From positions 23,071 to 87,070 of the forward strand of contig JABCYZ010000029.1 of NCBI GenBank assembly GCA_013289955.1: a stretch of DNA of 64,000 nucleotides. Direction: 5' to 3'. A model generated the notes under the pieces. That model made no database searches. It saw only the letters and a list, made by a program, of their open reading frames with translations, and was not told where the DNA came from. This DNA comes from Acidobacteriota bacterium (GTDB lineage: Bacteria > Acidobacteriota > Terriglobia > Acidiferrales > UBA7541). This document shows, in pieces, positions 15,224 to 21,950 of this stretch; the stretch's first letter is position 1, and each line of letters begins with the position of its first letter. The translations under genes were made by a program, and so were the position numbers.

Positions 15224-16550
15224 GACGCGCTTCTGGCGAGCTCGTTCTTTCGCCCCCTGGCGTTCCACTTGCATCCGTCCGGTCGCGCTTTTTGGTGTGT
15301 TGCTTCTGTGCGCCTATAGTTCACCCGCGTACTCTGTGCTTACCCATGAGGAAATCGTCGACCTGGTGTGGACAACGGGGATCAGCCCGCTTCTTCTGAA
15401 GCGATTTCCGGCCCTAACAGAGGTCCAACTCAAAGAAGCTCACGGCTATGCGTACGGCGGCGCCGTCATTCAGGATCTTGGTTACTACCCCTTTGGAAGT
15501 GTGGAATTCAGCAATCTGGTCCACTACGTTCGCAGCGGAGACTTCGTTCGAGAACTGCTCGCGCAGAGTCAGGATGCAAATGAGTATGCCTTCGCTCTCG
15601 GAGCGCTTGCGCACTATGCATCGGATATCGCCGGGCATCCTGCCGTCAACGCTGCCGTGGCCATCCAATATCCCAAGCTTCGAGCGAAATACGGAAACTC
15701 CGTCAAGTACGCCGAAGACCATACTGCACATTTGAAGACGGAATTCGGTTTCGATATGGTGCAAGTCGCAAAGAATCGCTACGCCTCGCAGCAATATCAC
15801 GATTTCATAGGGTTTCAGGTGTCCAAGCCTCTTCTGGAACGGACTTTCCCGATCGTTTACGGTGTCGAACTGACGGACGCACTCGCGCATGAAGATCTCG
15901 CCATCGGTTCCTATCGTTTTTCCGTCAGCCGCATGATTCCAGAGATGACCAGAATCGCGCTGCGCACCCACGGGAAAGACATGATGAAGGAGACGCCGGA
16001 TTTTGCGAAAAAGAAGTTTCTCTACCGGCTGTCGCGCTCCGATTATGAAAAAGAGTGGGGCAAGGACTATAAAAAAGACGGCTTCAAGACGCGGCTGTTT
16101 GCGATTCTTCTGCGATTTATGCCGAAAATCGGCCCTTTCAAAGCCCTGGCGTTCAACAATCCCACCCCGCAGACCGAGGACATGTATTTCAAGAGCATCA
16201 ATACGACTGTCGACCAATATCGCATCTATCTGACGCAAGTCGGCGTCGGCTCGCTGGAACTTACGAACAGCGATTTTGACACCGGCAAAGAGACCAAAGC
16301 AGCCGAATACTCTTTGACCGATGAAACCTACGCAAAGTTGCTGGGCCAGCTGACGGCTCGCAAGTTCGATCTCACGACACCCGAACTCCGCAACAACATC
16401 CTGAATTTTTATTCAGACCTCTCTCTCCCTTTGGAAACCAAAAAGGATAATGCCCAGTGGCAGAGCGTTCTTGCCTCGCTGGATAAATTGAAGTCCGCTG
16501 CTCCCAATGCAAGCATTGCGCCCGCTGTGTCCCAGGAGACGCCGAGATGA
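15195..16550 (+). CDS. Zinc-dependent phospholipase C-family protein
   Basis: A 451-residue exported protein of the zinc-dependent phospholipase C type, helical enzymes that cleave phospholipid head groups. A basic N-terminus and hydrophobic stretch (about residues 28-47, ALFGVLLLCAYSSPAYS) form a signal peptide. Conserved His/Asp groups fit metal binding: LTHEEIVD after the signal, FALGALAHYASDIAGHPAVN and YAEDHTAHLKTEFG. The second half is variable. The only start giving a signal peptide is TTG 15195, which overlaps the previous gene. The stop overlaps the next gene as ATGA. Whether it is active or a binding protein cannot be told from sequence. Confidence 0.82.
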   Translation: MSTNSEARSRTRFWRARSFAPWRSTCIRPVALFGVLLLCAYSSPAYSVLTHEEIVDLVWTTGISPLLLKRFPALTEVQLKEAHGYAYGGAVIQDLGYYPFGSVEFSNLVHYVRSGDFVRELLAQSQDANEYAFALGALAHYASDIAGHPAVNAAVAIQYPKLRAKYGNSVKYAEDHTAHLKTEFGFDMVQVAKNRYASQQYHDFIGFQVSKPLLERTFPIVYGVELTDALAHEDLAIGSYRFSVSRMIPEMTRIALRTHGKDMMKETPDFAKKKFLYRLSRSDYEKEWGKDYKKDGFKTRLFAILLRFMPKIGPFKALAFNNPTPQTEDMYFKSINTTVDQYRIYLTQVGVGSLELTNSDFDTGKETKAAEYSLTDETYAKLLGQLTARKFDLTTPELRNNILNFYSDLSLPLETKKDNAQWQSVLASLDKLKSAAPNASIAPAVSQETPR

Positions 16551-16834
16551 GGCCAACCGGCCAAGGAGATTCCTTGCGTAGACCGAAAGTTAGCAAGTAC
16601 AGCTGTGGACTGGTCGTGACGGTTGTGGGGCTAGGTTTCTGCTCTTTTTACGTACGCGAACTTCTCGTCTCTCTCGCCGTATTTAGCTTGGCTTTCGGAG
16701 TCCTGACACTGGCTGCTCTGGCAGCAGTCATATTCTGGTGGGCAAGCGAGACGGTAGCAAACAAAACAGGGCCAGCGTCCCGGAAGGTGCTTGCGTTTTC
16801 CCGCCGTATCATTGCCGCCTACGAAAGACCTTGA
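16547..16834 (+). CDS. Small two-helix membrane protein
   Basis: A 95-residue protein with two adjacent hydrophobic segments, at about residues 20-40 (CGLVVTVVGLGFCSFYV) and 42-66 (LVSLAVFSLAFGVLTLAAL), and a basic C-terminus (ASRKVLAFSRRIIAAYERP). Its start overlaps the stop of the phospholipase-like gene by four bases (ATGA), so it is translationally coupled. I do not recognise the family. It may anchor or assist its partner at the inner membrane. Confidence 0.6.
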   Translation: MRPTGQGDSLRRPKVSKYSCGLVVTVVGLGFCSFYVRELLVSLAVFSLAFGVLTLAALAAVIFWWASETVANKTGPASRKVLAFSRRIIAAYERP

Positions 16835-16980
16835 ACGGCGGAGAAAAATCCCTTCTTTTGCTTCGAATCTGTAAATAAACCCCAAAACTGTGCGCAAGTG
16901 AACAGCTTCTCGCTCCGGTCCGCACTAGGATGGTTTCTCCAGAAACAAATTAATTCGCAAAATCTTGGGAGGAAATAGAT

Positions 16981-17703
16981 ATGAAGTTCGTAAAGACGAT
17001 TTTCGCAGTGCTCACGCTCACACTGCTCGCCGCCACGTTAGCCCCTGGCGTTCGTGCGGATGAGTGGAACAAAAAGACCGTACTGACTTTTAGTCAACCA
17101 GTAGAAATCCCCGGGCAGGTCTTGCCTGCCGGGACCTACACATTTGTGCTGCTCGATTCGCCCGCCGACCGCCACATCGTTCAAATTTTCAATGCGGACG
17201 GCTCACACATCATCGCCACCGTCTTGGCCATCAACGACTACCGTCTGAAACCGACGGGCGACACTGTCGTGAAGTTCGCCGAACGCTCGGGCGACAACCC
17301 GGAAGCCCTCAAGGCGTGGTTTTATCCCGGCGATAACTTCGGCCAGGAATTTGTTTACCCGAAGCAGAGAGCCATCGAATTGGCCACGATTGTGAAACAA
17401 CCAATTCCAGCGCTCGACGCCGACTCCACCGACCTCAAATTGGTCCCGATTGTTGCGGAAACTCCGGAGCAAAAAGAAGTGCCAGTGGCGGAAGTGATCA
17501 TGGTCGCACCTGCGACCGCGGAAGTCGCAACTCCCGCTCCCGTCGTGCAGGTTAGTACTCCTGAGCCTATTGTGGAAACTGCTCCAGCACCGGTCGTAGA
17601 AACTCAGCAATTGCCGCAGACTGCCAGCCAGCTTCCTCTAATTATGCTGCTTGGTTTCGTCTCACTTGGCGCCGCGCTACTTCTGAAGCGCTTCGCGAGC
17701 TAA
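16981..17703 (+). CDS. Surface protein with LPQTA sortase signal
   Basis: Probable substrate of the class D sortase encoded 1.1 kb downstream. Signal peptide at residues 1-26 (cleavage after PGVRA). Residues 27-140 form a beta-rich domain seen in many acidobacterial exported proteins (TVLTFSQPVEIPGQVLPAGT). Residues 150-210 are Pro/Val/Glu-rich, a wall-spanning-type linker. The last 30 residues are a sorting signal: LPQTA at 211-215, a hydrophobic helix (about 218-235) and the basic end KRFAS. Class D sortases are known to favour LPxTA. The ATG at 16981 has AGGAGGAAAT-type purines just upstream. What the protein would be attached to in a Gram-negative envelope is unclear. Confidence 0.82.
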   Translation: MKFVKTIFAVLTLTLLAATLAPGVRADEWNKKTVLTFSQPVEIPGQVLPAGTYTFVLLDSPADRHIVQIFNADGSHIIATVLAINDYRLKPTGDTVVKFAERSGDNPEALKAWFYPGDNFGQEFVYPKQRAIELATIVKQPIPALDADSTDLKLVPIVAETPEQKEVPVAEVIMVAPATAEVATPAPVVQVSTPEPIVETAPAPVVETQQLPQTASQLPLIMLLGFVSLGAALLLKRFAS

Positions 17704-17735
17704 GGCCCATCTATAAATGAACTGAAACTCCAGTG

Positions 17736-17772
17736 CGCCGCGGGTTTTTTCCATCATTTTCATCCCGCGGCG
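17736..17772 (+). promoter_or_regulatory. GC-rich hairpin between the LPQTA gene and the VWFA gene
   Basis: CGCCGCGGG (17736-17744) and CCCGCGGCG (17764-17772) form a perfect 9-bp stem around a T-rich 19-base loop. The stem ends directly before the AAGGAG ribosome site of the VWFA gene (17774-17779). It could lower the output of the downstream genes relative to the surface protein, or act as a partial terminator or processing site. Confidence 0.6.
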
Positions 17773-17787
17773 TAAGGAGATTTGCCA

Positions 17788-18792
17788 GTGACGCTCAACT
17801 GTGGACCCTGCCGCCTCGCTCTGTATCCGTGCTGCTATGCCCTCGTCGCTCTCTTGCTCGCTTGTTGTATGACTCCCGTGGTTTTTCCACAGTCACAGCA
17901 ATTACCTCCTCCAGGTGCTGCCGGCTCCGCAACAATTTCGGTGAACTCAGACCTTGTGGCTCTGCCCGTCCGTGTGACGGACTCAAATGGAAACATAGTC
18001 TCGGGATTGACTCTGGAGGACTTCCGTGTGTTCGAGGATGGCCGCCAGCAAAAGCTCACTCTCTTTCAACAGGAAGACTCTCCCGTCACCGTTGGCCTGA
18101 TCGTCGACCACAGCCGGAGCATGGGTCCTAAGCTCGCCGAAGTAACTGCTGCCGTTTCCGCCTTCGCTCATTCCAGTAATCCTCAGGACGAGATGTTTGT
18201 CGTCGATTTCAACGATGACGTCTGGCTACAGATGCTCGGCGGGAAGCCGTTCACCCATAGCGCCGACGATCTTGAAAAAGAAATCGCTGCCGTTTCCGCG
18301 CGCGGGCGAACCGCGCTCTATGACGCGGTAGCAGAGGGCCTCAACCATCTGCGCTTTGGCCATTGTGAAAAAAAAGCCCTCATCATCGTGAGCGACGGCG
18401 GCGACAACGCAAGCCATCAAAACTTTTCGCAAGTTCTTGCCGCCGCCCAACGCTCGCAAGTCCTGGTTTATTCCATCATCCTAGAGGGCGACGGGCAGGA
18501 AGAGAACCCTGGCGTCCTGCGGCGGCTCAGCAAAAGCACCGGTGGGATCTCCTACTCTCCAGGCTCCGCGGAAACCATTCGAAGCATCTCGGCTCTCATC
18601 GCCCGCGATCTGCGCGATCAGTACACCCTCGGCTTTGCACCTGAAAAAACGGCTAACGATGCTTCTTTCCGAAAGATTCAAGTGAAAGTGTCTGCTTCTG
18701 GCCGCGGCAAGCTTCACGTCCGATATCGGCCCGGCTATTTTGCTGTGGACACAAGTCAGCCTGCGCCGCAATCCGCCAAGGTTGCGCCATGA
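17788..18792 (+). CDS. VWFA-domain exported protein (acidobacterial type)
   Basis: A 334-residue protein with a signal or anchor sequence (about residues 8-32, ALVALLLACCMTPVVF), a beta-rich N-terminal part (VNSDLVALPVRVTDSNGN), and a von Willebrand A domain. The metal-ion-dependent adhesion site is visible as GLIVDHSRSMG (DxSxS) with later TALYD and VSDGGDN. This matches the VWFA-related acidobacterial family. The GTG at 17788 sits eight bases after AAGGAG; a TTG at 17782 is too close. The stop overlaps the sortase start as ATGA. VWFA proteins are frequent adhesins or complex partners and often occur with sortases. Confidence 0.88.
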   Translation: MTLNCGPCRLALYPCCYALVALLLACCMTPVVFPQSQQLPPPGAAGSATISVNSDLVALPVRVTDSNGNIVSGLTLEDFRVFEDGRQQKLTLFQQEDSPVTVGLIVDHSRSMGPKLAEVTAAVSAFAHSSNPQDEMFVVDFNDDVWLQMLGGKPFTHSADDLEKEIAAVSARGRTALYDAVAEGLNHLRFGHCEKKALIIVSDGGDNASHQNFSQVLAAAQRSQVLVYSIILEGDGQEENPGVLRRLSKSTGGISYSPGSAETIRSISALIARDLRDQYTLGFAPEKTANDASFRKIQVKVSASGRGKLHVRYRPGYFAVDTSQPAPQSAKVAP

Positions 18793-19418
18793 CAGCTTTC
18801 GGCCGCGCCCCAATTCGCCCACGGGCGACAAGAGCGTCCCTCCGCCGAGCGGCGTCTTACTTTTTTCTCGTGGTTGGTCTCCTTGCCCTCGGTTATACCG
18901 CGTACGTCGTAGTGGACGCTCACGCCTATCAGGCGTACGAACAGTCGAAATTTGAAGCTGCCAGTCCCTCGGATGCCCCGCGCCTCCTCGTTGAAGGTGG
19001 AGTGATTGGCGAAATCGAAGTCGCTCGGTTGCATCTGAAAGCTATCGTCGTTCAGGGGGACTCGCACACGCTTTTGCGACGTGCCGTCGGCCACATCCCC
19101 GAAACGGCCCTGCCTGGAGCAACGGGCAATGTCGTTCTAGCCGGCCATCGCGACACTTTTTTCCGTCCTCTCCGCAATATTCGTTTAGGCGATACGATCA
19201 CGCTCAAAACACCCGAGGGCGCTTTTCAATATCTTGTGGAATCTACCGAAGTCGTGCCTGCCACCGACACGCAAGTCTTGAACTCCTCGAGCGGCCGCAT
19301 CTTGACGCTGCTCACCTGCTTTCCCTTTGACTATTTAGGCCCGGCTCCGAGCCGCTTTGTCGTCCGCGCACGCCAACTTGTTGCGCCCTCACCCGATTCT
19401 CCCCCAGCTCATTACTAG
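18789..19418 (+). CDS. Class D sortase
   Basis: A membrane-bound transpeptidase that would cut LPxTA signals and join proteins to an acceptor amine. One N-terminal helix (about residues 22-42) anchors it with the catalytic domain outside. All three catalytic residues are present: His120 in VLAGHRDTFF, Cys177 in LLTCFPFD and Arg189 in PSRFVVRA. The TLLTC and GHRDTFFRPL contexts fit class D. At 209 residues it is complete. It is translationally coupled to the VWFA gene by ATGA overlap. The LPQTA-tailed protein upstream is its obvious substrate. Sortases are unusual in Gram-negative bacteria but recur in Acidobacteriota. Confidence 0.92.
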   Translation: MTAFGRAPIRPRATRASLRRAASYFFLVVGLLALGYTAYVVVDAHAYQAYEQSKFEAASPSDAPRLLVEGGVIGEIEVARLHLKAIVVQGDSHTLLRRAVGHIPETALPGATGNVVLAGHRDTFFRPLRNIRLGDTITLKTPEGAFQYLVESTEVVPATDTQVLNSSSGRILTLLTCFPFDYLGPAPSRFVVRARQLVAPSPDSPPAHY

Positions 19419-19583
19419 GATCCAAGAAATGCCCTGCCTCCCCAAGAAGCGATCTTTAGACCATCGTTTTTTTTCGCCCGGTTTTCGCTCGATCCCAAAT
19501 TGGAACAATCATCAAAGATGTGCACTAGTGGACAGACGCTTCGTCTCAACACGGCTACTATCTTTCTGCAGTGAGTCAAATTT

Positions 19584-19808
19584 ATGAAACCGCTCTCTCT
19601 CGCCGGAATAGTCTTGATAGTTTTGGGTGCTCTGGCACTCGCCTATCACGGTTTCAATTACACCCGTCGCGATCACGTCATGGATGTGGGTCCAATGCAT
19701 GTCACAACGGAGTCGCAAGACAGAATTCCTGTGCCACCAATCCTCGGAGGGCTCGCGCTCGTCGGGGGTATCGCTTTGCTGGTTGTTGGGGGCAAGAAAG
19801 GTTCTTAG
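19584..19808 (+). CDS. DUF3185-type small membrane protein
   Basis: A 74-residue protein with helices at residues 5-22 (SLAGIVLIVLGALALAYHG) and 52-69 (ILGGLALVGGIALLVVGG), separated by a ~30-residue hydrophilic section (YTRRDHVMDVGPMHVTTE). The layout matches small DUF3185-like proteins that are common in soil Gram-negatives. The role is unknown. It sits between the sortase module and the SYLF protein in a run of envelope genes. Confidence 0.7.
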   Translation: MKPLSLAGIVLIVLGALALAYHGFNYTRRDHVMDVGPMHVTTESQDRIPVPPILGGLALVGGIALLVVGGKKGS

Positions 19809-19947
19809 TTCCAATCTGCTGGAGTGCCCGCCTGAGAGTCGGGTAACGCATAACCCTCTTACGCATGGAATCGTGTTGAAGGTCCTTCAACAGCGAATTT
19901 TGTAGAAGCACAAATTTAGAAACGAAGTTTAGACCGGGAGGTCAGTG

Positions 19948-20658
19948 ATGAAGAAATTGTTGGTTACCGCAGTATGTCTTACGTTCGCAGCGGGCGCAGT
20001 TTATGCCCACAAGCTAAACAAGGAACAACGGCGCCTCGAAGAGTGCGGCGTTGTCATGTCAGAAATTCTACACGTTCCAGACGACATTCCTCGCGATCTT
20101 CTGAACAAGGCCGAGTGCGTCATTGTGATTCCGAGCGTCAAGAAATTGGCTTTCGGTATCGGCGCGGAGTACGGCCGCGGCGCGATGGTTTGCCGCACCG
20201 GCGAGCATTTCCGCGGACCATGGGGAGCACCGGCGATGTACGCACTTGAGGGCGCCAGCATCGGCTTCCAGATCGGCGGAGAAGGAACGGACTTGGTTCT
20301 TCTCGTCATGAATGGCCGAGGCATGGATTCCATCCTTAGCAGCAAGGTCAAGTTGGGCGGCGACGCTTCCGTTGCAGCCGGACCAAAGGGACGTACAGCT
20401 TCCGCGGATACCGACGCTTGGATGCGCGCCGAGATCCTCAGCTATTCGCGCTCTCAGGGAGTTTTTGCTGGTATTTCCCTCGAAGGCTCCACGATTCGCC
20501 CCGATGATGACGCCAGTGCGGACGTCTACGGTCACCCGATGAAGGCCAGCGAAATCGTTCGCGGCGAGCATACCGGCGTGCCGGAAACAGGCCGTCGTCT
20601 CGTCAATGTTCTGGAGAAGCATTCGCCAGTCAACGAATCAGAACGCGCTTCCAATTAA
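19948..20658 (+). CDS. SYLF-domain lipid-binding protein
   Basis: A 236-residue exported protein of the SYLF (formerly DUF500/Ysc84) family, whose members bind phospholipids. A signal peptide (residues 1-20, ending AVYA) precedes the domain. Family hallmarks are LNKAECVIVIPSVKKLAFG, GRGAMVCRT, WGAPAMYALEGASIGFQIG and a C-terminal ADTDAWMRAEILSYSRSQGVFAG region. In bacteria such proteins are periplasmic. The ATG at 19948 has GGGAGG at 19936-19941. It is the last gene before a strong terminator and completes the envelope cluster. Confidence 0.88.
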   Translation: MKKLLVTAVCLTFAAGAVYAHKLNKEQRRLEECGVVMSEILHVPDDIPRDLLNKAECVIVIPSVKKLAFGIGAEYGRGAMVCRTGEHFRGPWGAPAMYALEGASIGFQIGGEGTDLVLLVMNGRGMDSILSSKVKLGGDASVAAGPKGRTASADTDAWMRAEILSYSRSQGVFAGISLEGSTIRPDDDASADVYGHPMKASEIVRGEHTGVPETGRRLVNVLEKHSPVNESERASN

Positions 20659-20673
20659 TAGGTGGCTGTGAAC

Positions 20674-20712
20674 AATTCGCCGGGATTTTTCTCGTCCCGG
20701 CGAATTTTCATT
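20674..20712 (+). terminator. Intrinsic terminator after the SYLF gene
   Basis: AATTCGCCGGGA (20674-20685) pairs perfectly over 12 bases with TCCCGGCGAATT (20695-20706) around a 9-base loop, followed by TTCATT. It starts 15 bases after the stop codon. The stem is strong, although the T tract is short. Confidence 0.8.
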
Positions 20713-20900
20713 TCCAGAAGCGGATTTCACGGAGTGCGCGCGAGCGGAGTGAGCCGGCGAAACTTGGGTAGAGGCTGTCTCGAGAGGTCAGACTACTGCT
20801 ACCATCCTCGGCATTGCAATCTCGCCTCTAATATTCTTACCTAAATGGCAGGTTGCTGCCTCGGATCTTGCCGAACCAGCTTAAGACCGGCCGCTTTTCA

Positions 20901-21899
20901 CTACTTGTGACGCCGATCGTTAGCGTGTTCCGCATGGCCGTTGGCATCGAGCCAGGTCAGGAGCGAGCGAATACTGCCATGCGCCAAAGCGATACTCGAA
21001 TCGGCGGCGCCGTAATAGAGGTTGATGGTGTCCCCGTCTGCGGCCACCGTATAGCCGCAAGGAAAAACAACATCTTGCACATCACCGTGACGTTCGTAGT
21101 CTGCCTCCGGGGCAAACATCCAGGAATCCCCTCGGATGATGCATTTCTCAGGTTGCTCCAGGTCGAAGAGAGCTAGACCCAATCGGTAGATCGAACTCGA
21201 AGGCGTCCTTCGCACTCCGTGATAAATCATTAGCCAGCCCCGGGAAGTTTCAATGGGGGGTGGTGACATACCAATCTTGTTCGCATCCCACCAAGCGCCT
21301 CGCCGGGCTTCCAGCATGAGTTTGTGATTTCCCCAGTATCGCAAATCGGGAGAGTAGGAGATCCAAACGTGAGCTCCGAGAGGCGTCATAGGCCGGTGGA
21401 TCAATGCCCAGAATCCCCCGATCCTTCGCGGGAGAAGCGCAGCGTCTTTGTCATCTGGTGACATGACGACGCCCAGCCGTTCAAAACTGCGGAAGTCGCC
21501 TGTCAGCGCCAGCGAGACTCCGGGACCTCCTCGGGAATAGGACGTGTAGGCCACGGCATATTTCTTGAGTTCCGGAACGTAGGTAATGCGGGGGTCCTCA
21601 ATGCCCCAGATTTCTTCCGGGTAGCGCTCCCCATCGGGCAGCAGAGTTGGCTCCTTATCGATCTGCCAATCGTCAACGCCGTTCACCGAACGGGCCGCGC
21701 ACAGGTGCGAGAGTCCGCGGCGATCTTCCACCCGGCAAAGCAGCAGCGTGGAACCATCCGGCAGCCGCGTTGCTCCGGCGTTAAAAACGCTGTTGATGGA
21801 GTACGGCCAATCCTTTCCCGTCAAAATCGGGTTACCGGCGTGCCGCTCAAATAGCGTTTCGTATTGGTTCATCTTCGCGGAGATGGTGATCACGTTCAT
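20901..21899 (-). CDS. GH130-family glycoside phosphorylase
   Basis: GH130 enzymes reversibly phosphorolyse beta-mannosides, giving mannose 1-phosphate. The five-bladed propeller pattern is clear: FERHAGNPILTGKDWPYSIN, FNAGATRLPDGSTLLLCRVED, EEIWGIEDPRITYV, KYAVAYTSYSRGGPG and GWLMIYHGVR. The Glu-Asp of GIEDPRI and the basic residues of the phosphate site are in place. The protein has 332 residues if started at ATG 21899 with GGGAG upstream; TTG at 21926 would add nine. The gene lies 51 bases after the glycosyltransferase, probably in one transcript. Substrate could be a mannan-type oligosaccharide; exact linkage is not readable. Confidence 0.88.
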   Translation of the reverse strand: MNVITISAKMNQYETLFERHAGNPILTGKDWPYSINSVFNAGATRLPDGSTLLLCRVEDRRGLSHLCAARSVNGVDDWQIDKEPTLLPDGERYPEEIWGIEDPRITYVPELKKYAVAYTSYSRGGPGVSLALTGDFRSFERLGVVMSPDDKDAALLPRRIGGFWALIHRPMTPLGAHVWISYSPDLRYWGNHKLMLEARRGAWWDANKIGMSPPPIETSRGWLMIYHGVRRTPSSSIYRLGLALFDLEQPEKCIIRGDSWMFAPEADYERHGDVQDVVFPCGYTVAADGDTINLYYGAADSSIALAHGSIRSLLTWLDANGHAEHANDRRHK

Positions 21900-21950
21900 G
21901 CCGTAGGCTCCCACAATTCTTCTCAAGTTCTCAAATGACTGACAGACGCT

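Noticed and set aside
15414..16238. Minus-strand frame of 274 codons opposite the phospholipase C-like gene
   Set aside because: Antisense to a gene with a clear family; no ribosome site or recognisable motif.
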